DNA of 64,000 nucleotides, taken from contig NZ_SMGR01000001.1 in the NCBI RefSeq assembly GCF_004346865.1, positions 2,320,433 through 2,384,432 on the forward strand, given 5' to 3'. Position numbers and translations under genes: made by a program. This document shows positions 28,190-36,555 of the stretch, one piece after another. Below the pieces are notes generated by a model. The model made no database searches. It worked only from the letters and a program-made list of their open reading frames with translations, and had not been told where the DNA came from. Numbering within the stretch: the stretch's first letter is position 1; each line of letters opens with the position of its first letter. This stretch comes from Shimia isoporae. Lineage in GTDB: Bacteria; Pseudomonadota; Alphaproteobacteria; Rhodobacterales; Rhodobacteraceae.

Positions 28190-29359
28190 ATGAGAACTCA
28201 AGTGGCAATTATCGGAGGTGGGCCTTCTGGGTTATTGCTGAGTCATTTGCTTCATCTAAATGGGATCGACACGGTCGTACTGGAGCGCAAGACCAAAGCC
28301 TACGTACTTGGTCGAATTCGTGCGGGAGTTCTTGAGACCGGGTTTGTAGACTTGTTGCGCGAAGCCAAAGTTAGCAAGCGATTGGACGAAGAAGGTTTTG
28401 TACACAATGGAGCCGTGATTGCCTACGGCAACTCTGAATTCGGAATCGATTTCAAAGAACTCACTGGTCGACACGTTGTGGTCTATGGCCAAACAGAAGT
28501 TACTCGGGATCTATACGAAGCACGGGAAAACACAGATGGGCATTTGGTATTTGAAGCCGAAAACGTTGCCATTCACGGAGCAGACACCGATGCGCCGTTT
28601 GTGACCTACCAGATCGCGGGCACAGAAAAACGCCTCGATTGCGAGTTCGTTGCTGGATGCGACGGGTTCCATGGTGTTTCCCGCCAGACAATCCCGGGTT
28701 CCATTCGAAACGAATACGAGAAGATTTACCCGTTTGGGTGGCTTGGTGTTTTGTCCGAAACGCCTCCGGTACATGAGGAATTGATTTACAGCGGGTCAGA
28801 ACGTGGATTTGCCTTGTGTTCTATGCGCAATTCAAACCTCAGCCGATACTACATTCAATGCAGCCTGAAGGACTCCGCTGCCAAGTGGTCCGACCAAGCT
28901 TTCTGGAAAGAACTCAAGCGTCGCATACCGGAAGCCTACAGAGACAAACTCGTCACAGGCCCCAGCATAGAAAAGTCTATTGCACCGCTAAGGTCTTTTG
29001 TAACCGAACCCATGCGCTGGGGACGTTTGTTCCTTTGCGGAGACGCAGCCCACATCGTTCCGCCAACCGGCGCAAAGGGATTGAATACCGCTGCAAGCGA
29101 CGTCCACTATCTCCTCAATGGTTTGGTTCAGCATTATCACGACAAAGATCCGTCCGGACTTGATCGGTATTCAGAAACTGCACTCGCCCGCGTTTGGAAG
29201 GCGGAGCGCTTTAGTTGGGCGACGACCACTTTGCTTCACAGGTTTCCGGACCAAACAGAGTTCGACATCAAGATGCAGCAAGCAGACGTTGAATTTTTAA
29301 GAGAAAGCCTGTCAGCCCAAAAGGTATTCGCCGAGAACTACGTTGGTCTGCCCTACTAG
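28190..29359 (+). CDS. pobA: 4-Hydroxybenzoate 3-monooxygenase
   Basis: Hydroxylates 4-hydroxybenzoate to protocatechuate using NADPH and FAD. The 389-residue protein opens with VAIIGGGPSGLLLSHLL, has the LERKT and RIRAGVLETG motifs that mark PobA, the DG motif (FVAGCDGFHGVSR) and the FAD motif LCGDAAHIVPPTGAKGLN. AAGGAGA precedes the ATG. First gene of a six-gene operon ending with pcaB and divergent from pcaQ. Confidence 0.95.
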   Translation: MRTQVAIIGGGPSGLLLSHLLHLNGIDTVVLERKTKAYVLGRIRAGVLETGFVDLLREAKVSKRLDEEGFVHNGAVIAYGNSEFGIDFKELTGRHVVVYGQTEVTRDLYEARENTDGHLVFEAENVAIHGADTDAPFVTYQIAGTEKRLDCEFVAGCDGFHGVSRQTIPGSIRNEYEKIYPFGWLGVLSETPPVHEELIYSGSERGFALCSMRNSNLSRYYIQCSLKDSAAKWSDQAFWKELKRRIPEAYRDKLVTGPSIEKSIAPLRSFVTEPMRWGRLFLCGDAAHIVPPTGAKGLNTAASDVHYLLNGLVQHYHDKDPSGLDRYSETALARVWKAERFSWATTTLLHRFPDQTEFDIKMQQADVEFLRESLSAQKVFAENYVGLPY

Positions 29360-29376
29360 CGAGAAAAGGGGAACTT

Positions 29377-29760
29377 ATGACAAACCGTTACGAAACAGGC
29401 GATCAGAAACGCCGACAAATCCTTGGCGACACGCATGTCGACCACGCACGATCTGCACAAACGGACTTCGACGAACCGTTTCAGACCCTCATAACAGAGG
29501 GGGCCTGGGGAACGGTTTGGGCATCAGGGCGTATAAGCGATCGCGAGAGATCCATGCTAACGCTGGCACTGCTTGCAGCACTGGGAAATTTCGATGAGAT
29601 CCCAATGCATGTTCGCGCCACATCAAACACGGGCGCAAGTCGCGAGGACGTGCTTGAGACTTTCCAACACGTAGCAATTTATGCTGGAGTGCCTAGAGCC
29701 AATCACGCGCTCAAACTCGCGAAAAAGACGTTTGCGGAGATGGATTCGGAGGACAGCTGA
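29377..29760 (+). CDS. pcaC: 4-Carboxymuconolactone decarboxylase
   Basis: Decarboxylates gamma-carboxymuconolactone to 3-oxoadipate enol-lactone. The 127-residue helical protein has the CMD family pattern (GWGTVWASGRISDRERSMLTL-like region, and EDVLETFQHVAIYAGVPRA with the catalytic His). It is a stand-alone PcaC, not a PcaD-PcaC fusion, and no pcaD gene is adjacent. It lies 17 bases after pobA and three bases before pcaH. Confidence 0.95.
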   Translation: MTNRYETGDQKRRQILGDTHVDHARSAQTDFDEPFQTLITEGAWGTVWASGRISDRERSMLTLALLAALGNFDEIPMHVRATSNTGASREDVLETFQHVAIYAGVPRANHALKLAKKTFAEMDSEDS

Positions 29761-29763
29761 GCG

Positions 29764-30492
29764 ATGGACAACTTTGCTGAATACTACCAGCGCGATCGTG
29801 AGTGGCAGCCCTCTGCCTTGTCTTCGGGCTACAAGACCAGCGTCGCACGCTCCCCACAATACGCGCTGATCTCGCTAGAAAACACTGTAAGCGAGCTTAC
29901 AGGACCGCGGTTCGGGCATGCCGACATCGATCCGTTGGACAAAGACCTGATTCAAAATTTCGCAAATTCAGGAGAGTCTCCGATCGGCGAGCGGATCATC
30001 TTGCATGGAAGGGTACTGGATGAAAACAGGCGCCCGGTGCCAAACGCGCTTGTAGAAATCTGGCAGGCAAATGCTGGTGGTCGATATCGGCACAAAAAAG
30101 ACACCTATCTCGCGCCTATTGATCCCAATTTTGGAGGGTGCGGCAGAACGCTGACTGACGAACAAGGGTACTATTTCTTCCGAACTATCAAGCCTGGAGC
30201 GTACCCGTGGCGCAACTGGGTCAACAATTGGCGACCAGCGCACATTCACTTCTCGGTATTTGGCGAAGCATTTGCGCAGCGTCTGGTTACGCAATGCTAT
30301 TTTGAAGGTGACCCATTGATCGACAAGTGCCCAATCATAAAGACGATTCCGGACTCCAAAGCCATCGACATGTTGGTGGCGCCGCTTGACCTGAACGCAT
30401 CAGTCCCCTTGGACAGCCTCGCTTATAAATTCGATATTGTTTTGCGCGGCCGCCGCTCAACCTTGTTTGAGAACCGGCTGGAGGGGAACTAA
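29764..30492 (+). CDS. pcaH: Protocatechuate 3,4-dioxygenase, beta subunit
   Basis: Iron(III)-containing subunit that cleaves protocatechuate between the hydroxyls to beta-carboxymuconate. The 242 residues include the intradiol dioxygenase iron ligands: tyrosines in [12 protein letters not shown] and GAYPWRN, and the histidines of [11 protein letters not shown]. Overlaps pcaG by one base. Forms a heteromer with PcaG. Confidence 0.96.
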   Translation: MDNFAEYYQRDREWQPSALSSGYKTSVARSPQYALISLENTVSELTGPRFGHADIDPLDKDLIQNFANSGESPIGERIILHGRVLDENRRPVPNALVEIWQANAGGRYRHKKDTYLAPIDPNFGGCGRTLTDEQGYYFFRTIKPGAYPWRNWVNNWRPAHIHFSVFGEAFAQRLVTQCYFEGDPLIDKCPIIKTIPDSKAIDMLVAPLDLNASVPLDSLAYKFDIVLRGRRSTLFENRLEGN

Positions 30493-31112
30493 TGGCGCAG
30501 GACTTGGACTACCTCAAGGAAACGCCTTCTCAAACTGCAGGGCCATACGTTCACATTGGACTTGCACCGGGTGCCGCCGGATTTGACATCTACAGGCGAG
30601 AGCTCGGCGCTGACATTGCGGGTCCTAACGCCCGCGGCGAACGCATTCGCATCGAAGGATCTGTGATTGATGGTAGCGGAAGCCCGATCAAAGACGTCCT
30701 AATAGAAACATGGCAAGCGAACTCAAAAGGACTGTATGTCGACCCCAACGATAGTTCCGCAGTCGAGGACGGCTTCAGCGGATTTGGCCGCGTCATTTCC
30801 GATTTTGAAACCGGCAAGTGGGCCTTTGAGACAATAAAGCCAGGATCGACGCCAGGTCGAAATGGAAAAGTTCAGGCCCCGCACGTCTCGATGTGGATTG
30901 TGGCTCGCGGCATCAACATTGGCCTTAATACTCGCCTCTATTTTGAGGATGAAACGGACCTGAACGCTACAGATCCGGTCCTCAACCTGATCGAACCAGA
31001 AAACAGACGTGCAACTCTCTTGGCGAAACGCTCCGAAACCAAAGGAAAGACAACCTATCGTTTCGACGTCGTCCTCCAAGGCTTGAACGAAACAGTTTTC
31101 TTTGACATTTGA
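30492..31112 (+). CDS. pcaG: Protocatechuate 3,4-dioxygenase, alpha subunit
   Basis: A 206-residue partner of PcaH. It shares the intradiol fold (TPSQTAGPYVHIGLAPG, WQANSKGLY, FGRVISD) but, as expected for alpha subunits, lacks the iron-ligand set of PcaH (APHVSMWI replaces PAHIHFS). It shapes part of the active site. Ends 17 bases before the BKACE gene. Confidence 0.95.
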   Translation: MAQDLDYLKETPSQTAGPYVHIGLAPGAAGFDIYRRELGADIAGPNARGERIRIEGSVIDGSGSPIKDVLIETWQANSKGLYVDPNDSSAVEDGFSGFGRVISDFETGKWAFETIKPGSTPGRNGKVQAPHVSMWIVARGINIGLNTRLYFEDETDLNATDPVLNLIEPENRRATLLAKRSETKGKTTYRFDVVLQGLNETVFFDI

Positions 31113-31129
31113 ACGCGGAGTACTCCGAA

Positions 31130-31960
31130 ATGGCAAAACCCTGCATTCTTTGCGTCGCTATCACGGGCTCGGTTCCAACAAAGGCCGACAACCCAGCGGT
31201 CCCGGTGACCGTCGCAGAGCAAATCGAAAGCACCCATGAAGCCTTCGAAGTTGGTGCCAGTATCGCCCATTTACACGTCCGCAACGATGACGAAACGCCG
31301 AGCAGCGATCCTGAAAAATTCGCGCTGCTCAAGGAAGGTTTGGAAAAACACTGTCCAGGAATGGTTATCCAGTTTTCTACTGGTGGGCGTTCCGGCGCAG
31401 GGCGAGCTCGTGGAGGCATGTTGCCATTGCGACCGGATATGGCGTCTTTGTCGGTTGGATCCAACAATTTCCCCACACGGGTCTATGAAAACCCGCCAGA
31501 TCTGGTGGATTGGCTGGCAAGCGAAATGAAAGCCTACGGAGTGACACCGGAAATAGAAGCCTTCGACCTCAGCCATGTATTGCAAGCTATCCGAATGCAT
31601 GGCGCAGGTGTTTTGCCGGGCAAACTTTATGTGCAATTTGTCATGGGCGTGAAAAACGCCATGCCAGCAGACAGGGAAGTTTTTGAATTCTATCGCAAGA
31701 TATTAACCGAGCGGGCGCCACAGGCCGAATGGTGTGCGGCAGGTATCGGGGCTAATCAGATCGCGGTCAACGAGTGGGCCATTGCTGCGGGAGGTCACAC
31801 TCGTGCCGGGCTGGAAGACAACGTGCGCTTGAACAAGAACGCGCTGGCGCCGTCCAACGCCGCCCTTGTCCAACGCGCTGTTACCCTTTGCGAGAAATAC
31901 GAGCGACCCGTAGCAACTTGCGAACAAGCTCGGGAAATGCTCGAGCTGTCCCCAACGTAA
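31130..31960 (+). CDS. Beta-keto acid cleavage enzyme (BKACE, DUF849 family)
   Basis: A 276-residue TIM-barrel protein of the BKACE family, which condenses a beta-keto acid with acetyl-CoA to give acetoacetate and an acyl-CoA. Zinc-binding His residues are visible in IAHLHVRND, with FSTGGRSGAG and LYVQFVMGVKNAMP as further family motifs. The ATG at 31130 follows GGAG at a good distance; a TTG at 31109 is the alternative. The position inside the pca operon, between pcaG and pcaB, suggests 3-oxoadipate as substrate, giving succinyl-CoA and acetoacetate and bypassing PcaIJ and PcaF. That is inference; some members of the family do act on 3-oxoadipate. Confidence 0.86.
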   Translation: MAKPCILCVAITGSVPTKADNPAVPVTVAEQIESTHEAFEVGASIAHLHVRNDDETPSSDPEKFALLKEGLEKHCPGMVIQFSTGGRSGAGRARGGMLPLRPDMASLSVGSNNFPTRVYENPPDLVDWLASEMKAYGVTPEIEAFDLSHVLQAIRMHGAGVLPGKLYVQFVMGVKNAMPADREVFEFYRKILTERAPQAEWCAAGIGANQIAVNEWAIAAGGHTRAGLEDNVRLNKNALAPSNAALVQRAVTLCEKYERPVATCEQAREMLELSPT

Positions 31961-32005
31961 ATTTCACTTCAAACAATTCAAACCACTCGTCTCAAAGGCC
32001 TTTAA

Positions 32006-33067
32006 ATGACAGACGTATTCACGCATCCATGGCTTGGCGGTCTCTTTGACGACGAAGAAATTCGGCAAGTCCTGAGCGCTGAAAACTCCCTTTCGGAGAT
32101 GATTGCAGTCGAAAACGCCTATACTGAGGCTCTTGCCGAAACAGGAATTGTCCACAAGGCAGACGCGGCCGAAGTGAGAAAACATCTATCAAAAGCAGCG
32201 GTTGGAATTACCGCTCTCCGAGACGGCACAGCCAAAGACGGGCTCGTTATTCCAACTCTGGTCAGCGAGTTGGCCAAGGGACTTCCGGATCGCGCCCGAA
32301 AAGCACTCCACAAGGGGATGACCTCTCAAGACGTCATTGACACAGCTCTGGTTCTATCCTTGCGCAGGGTCCTGGAAATCTTCGAGCAAAGGCTAACCCA
32401 TGTCCTCTCACAGTTGAGCAGACTGGACTCCTCCTTCGGTCAAAATGACTTGATAGGACGAACGCGGATGCAAGCCGCGTTGCCCATTCAAGTCGCCGAT
32501 CGTCTGAATGGGTGGAGGGCCCCCTTTGAAAGCTGCACCAATCGATATCCGGGCATACGAAAAAACCTTTTGCGCCTCCAACTTGGTGGAGCAGTCGGCG
32601 ATCGAACCCCTTGGGGAGAACATGCCGATCAAGTGGCCAACATAATGGCTGTTAAACTTGACCTTGAAAACGCGGCTCCATGGCACACTGACCGTACCGC
32701 AATTGCGGACTTTACGAACTGGCTTTCGCTGCTTACAGGGGGCGCCGGAAAAATTGGTCAGGATTTGATGCTTATGTCGCAACAGGGGATCGATGAGGTT
32801 ACCCTTTCAGGCGGCGGGAGCTCCTCCGCAATGCCTCACAAGCAAAACCCAATACAGGCGGAAGTTTTGGTAGCTCTGGCTCAGTACAACGCGATCCAAT
32901 TAAGTGGAATGCACATGGCGTCGCACCACGAACAGGAACGTTCAGGAACTGCGTGGACACTGGAATGGATGATTTTGCCACAAATGGTAATGGCGACCGG
33001 TTCCGCGCTAATGACCGTCTCAAAATTACTTGCCAACATAGAGAGGCTTGGAACGGCCAGTGGCTAA
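32006..33067 (+). CDS. pcaB: 3-Carboxy-cis,cis-muconate cycloisomerase
   Basis: Lactonises beta-carboxymuconate to gamma-carboxymuconolactone. The 353-residue protein belongs to the fumarase/aspartase fold; the family signature GGGSSSAMPHKQNPIQAE with the catalytic Ser is near residue 270, and the GMTSQDVIDTALVL motif near 110. Length matches the short alphaproteobacterial form of PcaB rather than the longer Pseudomonas form. Last gene of the operon; a GC-rich hairpin overlaps its stop. Confidence 0.93.
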   Translation: MTDVFTHPWLGGLFDDEEIRQVLSAENSLSEMIAVENAYTEALAETGIVHKADAAEVRKHLSKAAVGITALRDGTAKDGLVIPTLVSELAKGLPDRARKALHKGMTSQDVIDTALVLSLRRVLEIFEQRLTHVLSQLSRLDSSFGQNDLIGRTRMQAALPIQVADRLNGWRAPFESCTNRYPGIRKNLLRLQLGGAVGDRTPWGEHADQVANIMAVKLDLENAAPWHTDRTAIADFTNWLSLLTGGAGKIGQDLMLMSQQGIDEVTLSGGGSSSAMPHKQNPIQAEVLVALAQYNAIQLSGMHMASHHEQERSGTAWTLEWMILPQMVMATGSALMTVSKLLANIERLGTASG

Positions 33068-33077
33068 GCCACCGGCC
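33055..33077. other. Hairpin at the pcaB/coxG convergent boundary
   Basis: GGCCAGTGGC and GCCACCGGCC pair at 9 of 10 positions around TAA, the pcaB stop codon. There is no T run, so it may block readthrough only partly. Confidence 0.4.
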
Positions 33078-33100
33078 GATCGCTTTGTTCCGTTTCGCTC

Positions 33101-33553
33101 CTAGCTGACCGCTTCTTCGGTCATAACATCGGAAAAAGACTTGAAGAACTTTGCAGCTAACTTTTTAGCCGTACTTTGAATTAGGCGGCTGCCAAGCTGT
33201 GCCAGTTTTCCACCAATGGCCGCTTTGGCCTCGTAGCGCAAAATCGTTCGCCCGCCTTCAGCTGTCAGGGTGACGTCTGCTCCCCCCTTGGCATGTCCTG
33301 CCGCGCCGCCATTGCCTTGGCCGGAAAGGGAAAAAGCGCTTGGAGCGCCTTCTGTGTTCAGAACCACCTCGCCAGAAAACTTGGCTTTTACAGGGCCAAC
33401 TTTGAGAACGACTTTGGCTTCCAGCTCGTTCTCAGATTTTTTGATCAACTCCTCGCATCCAGGTATACAACGCTTCAATACCTCCGGATCATTGAGCGCC
33501 GCATAGACTTCCTCGATTGGCGCCTCAATTGTGATTTCATCAACCAACTCCAT
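33101..33553 (-). CDS. coxG: CoxG, SRPBCC-fold accessory protein of CO dehydrogenase
   Basis: A 150-residue protein of the CoxG family with the SRPBCC/START-like fold: it starts MELVDEITIEAPIEEVYAAL and continues with the LKRCIPGCEEL motif and GGxAxG segment. CoxG is thought to help anchor CO dehydrogenase at the inner membrane and connect it to quinones. Last gene of the cox cluster, 110 bases after the XdhC-type gene. AAGGAC precedes the ATG. Confidence 0.9.
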   Translation of the reverse strand: MELVDEITIEAPIEEVYAALNDPEVLKRCIPGCEELIKKSENELEAKVVLKVGPVKAKFSGEVVLNTEGAPSAFSLSGQGNGGAAGHAKGGADVTLTAEGGRTILRYEAKAAIGGKLAQLGSRLIQSTAKKLAAKFFKSFSDVMTEEAVS

Positions 33554-33663
33554 GGCTTGTCCTTTCTTTCGTCAACAACAGGGGAATTTGATTTTGGCCA
33601 GCAGCTCTGCCTGCTCCTGGGAGGGCGCACAGCGACGGGCAAGACGGTGCAACAGATTACACA

Positions 33664-34443
33664 TCACGATCCCCTTTCGACCGATTGGCGGCGGTGCTGG
33701 ATCAGCTCGCCCAGGATAGAGAGCGCGATTTCTTCGGGCGTGACCGCACCGATGTCCAAACCTGCCGGGGCAGAAACGCGGGTGATGTCCACTTGGGCGA
33801 TGCCAGCATCGGCAAGTTTTGTGGACAGCGCGGCGAATTTCTTGTGGCTGCCCACAAAGGCCACATAGCTGGCGTCTTGGGTGAGCGCGTTTTTGAGCGC
33901 GTCAAGGTCCCCCTGCCCCTGCGTGGCAACCACTATGGCGCGCAGTTTGCCCGAGAACGCGGGGGCGTCGCCAGAGCGCGACACAGACCAATGGAACTGG
34001 GGCGCCAGTTGCGCGAGCGCCTCGGCAACCGGGGATGTGCCCAGCACCGCAAGCTGCGGCATGGGCAAGCATGGCTCAATAAAGATGTCCACCGTGCCGC
34101 GAGAGGGGCAACCGTTGCGGGCGTAGGTCACGCCGTCCACCATTGTCCCAGCGCTGACGCCGATTTCATTGAGGAAATCTTCAGGCGCAACTGACACAAG
34201 CTGCGGCGCGCCAGTAGCGAGCGACTCGAGCGTTGCGCGGCGTACAGCCCCCCGCGTGCAACCGCCCCCAAGAAACCCCTGCAGTATGGTGCCGTCCGCG
34301 CCGATGATCGCCTTAGCGCCGGGTTTGGCGGCGGTGGTGCCTGCGGTGCGCACGATGGTGGCAAAAGCAAAGGGTTCGTCTTTAGCGCGTAGGTCAGTGG
34401 CGGTCTGGGCGAGGTCGGTGGACAAAAGCTCGGCAGGGGTCAT
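33664..34443 (-). CDS. coxF: XdhC/CoxF-family molybdenum cofactor maturation protein
   Basis: A 259-residue protein of the XdhC/CoxF/CoxI family that handles the molybdopterin cytosine dinucleotide cofactor before insertion. The N-terminal half has the family pattern FAFATIVRTAGTTAAKPGAKA and GFLGGGCTRGAVRRA with its cysteine; the C-terminal Rossmann-like half has FVGSHKKFAAL and ISAPAGLDIGAVTPEEIALSI-type end. The start overlaps the coxE stop by four bases. Could be called CoxI by others; order favours CoxF. Confidence 0.88.
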   Translation of the reverse strand: MTPAELLSTDLAQTATDLRAKDEPFAFATIVRTAGTTAAKPGAKAIIGADGTILQGFLGGGCTRGAVRRATLESLATGAPQLVSVAPEDFLNEIGVSAGTMVDGVTYARNGCPSRGTVDIFIEPCLPMPQLAVLGTSPVAEALAQLAPQFHWSVSRSGDAPAFSGKLRAIVVATQGQGDLDALKNALTQDASYVAFVGSHKKFAALSTKLADAGIAQVDITRVSAPAGLDIGAVTPEEIALSILGELIQHRRQSVERGS

Positions 34444-35627
34444 AGGGTCACAAGCTCCATTTCCAAAGCCGCCAGATCGGCCAGCGTGTTGGCAGCGGCA
34501 AATCGATCAAGGTGCGGCAAGGCAGCGGCCATGCCCGCGGCAACAGGTTGGTAGTCGCGCCAGCCTTTGAGGGGGTTAAGCCAGATGATGCGGCAGCCGC
34601 GTTTGCGCAAGGTTGCAAGGGCGGCGTCGATATGCGCGGGCGGCGACGTGTCGTAGCCATCCGAGAAAATCATCACAACTGAGCGGCCATCTACAAACTT
34701 GCGAGCGTAGGTGTGGGCGAAAGTATCGAGGCTCTCGCCAATTTTTGACCCGCCGCCAAAGCCATCCGCCATCAGAGACATGCGGCCAATAGCGCGCATG
34801 GCATCTTTGTCGCGCAACGCTTCGGTGATGCGCACAAGGCGGGTGTGGAACAGATAAGCGTCGGCGGTGAAATCGCCTCGCATGAGGCCCGCCAAAAAGG
34901 CGAGATAGACCTGCGCGTAGACGGTCATGGAGCCCGACACATCGCAGAGCGCGACGATTTTACGGCTGCGATCCGGACGTTTGCGCTGGATCAGCCGGAT
35001 CGGTTCGCCACCCGTGGCCAAGCTGCGCCGGATGGTTTTGCGAAAATGCAGGCGGTCGCCTTTGTTGGCCGCCACACGGCGACGGGAGCGCCGGTCGCGT
35101 AGTGCAAGCCCGAGCCGTCGCGCAATAGCCTCGGCTTCGGCAATGTCTTCGGGCTGTATCAGGTCACGCAAGTCGCGACGTGAGAGGTTGCGCATCTCTG
35201 TGGCGATGAGCTTGCCTTCGCCATCATTCTCAGCCTCACCTTGCCCTGCCTCGGGCGCAGTGGCATCCCCTGCACCACCGGCGTCTTCGCCTTTGGCGTT
35301 GCGGGAGGAATGCACGCTGTCGTCGCCTTTGCTTGGCGCCGTCCTTTTCGGCATGACCTTGGTGCGCACGCGGCCTGCGTCCATCCAAAAGCTATCAAAC
35401 AACGCGTCGAACTGTTGCGCATCGTCTTTGCAACCCGTGCAAATGGCTTTGAGCGCGCGGCGGGTTTCAGCGGGCTGGGCCGCGTCCACATAGGTGAGCG
35501 CGGTGAGGGCCGCTTCGGTTTCCTGAACCCCAAGGCGCAGGCCGTTTTCGCGCAGATGCGCCATGAACCCTGCCATGCGCGCGGTGGCACCCGGGTCGCG
35601 GCCAGCAAAACGGGTGACACGGCTCAT
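34440..35627 (-). CDS. coxE: CoxE, VWA-domain protein for CO dehydrogenase maturation
   Basis: A 395-residue CoxE family protein. The C-terminal half is a von Willebrand A domain with the MIDAS motif CDVSGSM near residue 230. The middle has a basic, low-complexity linker. In Oligotropha, CoxE works with the AAA+ protein CoxD to sulfurate and insert copper into the active site. It overlaps coxF and coxD by four bases each. Confidence 0.93.
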   Translation of the reverse strand: MSRVTRFAGRDPGATARMAGFMAHLRENGLRLGVQETEAALTALTYVDAAQPAETRRALKAICTGCKDDAQQFDALFDSFWMDAGRVRTKVMPKRTAPSKGDDSVHSSRNAKGEDAGGAGDATAPEAGQGEAENDGEGKLIATEMRNLSRRDLRDLIQPEDIAEAEAIARRLGLALRDRRSRRRVAANKGDRLHFRKTIRRSLATGGEPIRLIQRKRPDRSRKIVALCDVSGSMTVYAQVYLAFLAGLMRGDFTADAYLFHTRLVRITEALRDKDAMRAIGRMSLMADGFGGGSKIGESLDTFAHTYARKFVDGRSVVMIFSDGYDTSPPAHIDAALATLRKRGCRIIWLNPLKGWRDYQPVAAGMAAALPHLDRFAAANTLADLAALEMELVTL

Positions 35628-36502
35628 GCGGCCTTCCCCGCGATCCGCTGCGCCACCTCGGTCGTGATATGCGCGCGGTCGCTTTGCGTTTTTAGCAAAG
35701 TTGTGAGGGTGGCTTGCAGCGCGGCGGGGTCGGCGGTTAGGTCAGCAATGCCCAACCCCATGAGTGCTGCGGCGAAGTCCAGCGTTTCGGCAATGCCTGG
35801 CACTTTTTCCAGGTCTTCTTTGCGCAGGGTTTGCACAAAGCCAATAATCTTTTCTGCGAGGCGTGTTTCAATTCCGGCGCAGCGCGCTTGCAGGATTGCC
35901 AATTCTGTTTCGCGGTCGGGGTAGTCAACATAGGCGAACAAACACCGGCGGCGCAGCGCGTCCGACAGGTCACGTGTACCGTTGGAGGTCAGGATTACGG
36001 TGGGCACCGTGGTCGCTGTGATGGTGCCCAGTTCAGGCACGGTGATTTGGTAGTCTGCTAGGATTTCCAGAAGGAAGGCTTCGAACTCCTCGTCTGCGCG
36101 ATCAATCTCGTCGATCAGCAGAACCGGGGCTTGCGCCTGCGTGATTGCTGCCAGCAAAGGCCGCTCCAGCAAGTACTCACGCGAGAATATGCGGTCTTCG
36201 ACTTGTTTTCCGGTTTCGCCCGCTTCTGAACTGGCGCGGATGGCGAGCAACTGGCGCTGGTAGTTCCATTCGTAAATGGCTTGGGCCGCATCTAGACCTT
36301 CGTAACACTGCAGGCGGATCAGTTTGGTGTTTTGAGCCGCCGCCAACACACGCGCGACTTCGGTTTTGCCCACGCCAGCTGCGCCTTCAAGCAACAAAGG
36401 ACGCTGCAGTGACAGGGCGAGGTGCAGAGACACCGCGAGATCATCGGATGCCACATAGTTTTCCGCCGCGAGGGCAGATTGAAGGTCGGTCCAAGAAGTC
36501 AT
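35624..36502 (-). CDS. coxD: CoxD, MoxR-type AAA+ ATPase
   Basis: A 292-residue MoxR-like ATPase. Walker A GAAGVGKTEVARV and Walker B VLLIDEIDRADEE are intact, as is the sensor region (TSNGTRDLSDALRRRCLF). The ATG at 36502 is used; an open frame continues upstream without a ribosome site. CoxD is required for assembling the CuSMoO2 centre of CoxL. Lies 53 bases after coxL and overlaps coxE by four bases. Confidence 0.93.
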   Translation of the reverse strand: MTSWTDLQSALAAENYVASDDLAVSLHLALSLQRPLLLEGAAGVGKTEVARVLAAAQNTKLIRLQCYEGLDAAQAIYEWNYQRQLLAIRASSEAGETGKQVEDRIFSREYLLERPLLAAITQAQAPVLLIDEIDRADEEFEAFLLEILADYQITVPELGTITATTVPTVILTSNGTRDLSDALRRRCLFAYVDYPDRETELAILQARCAGIETRLAEKIIGFVQTLRKEDLEKVPGIAETLDFAAALMGLGIADLTADPAALQATLTTLLKTQSDRAHITTEVAQRIAGKAA

Positions 36503-36555
36503 GAGAGCCTCGATGCGTCGGGGCGCGCGCGATGCCTGACCGCGCGCGCCAATTT

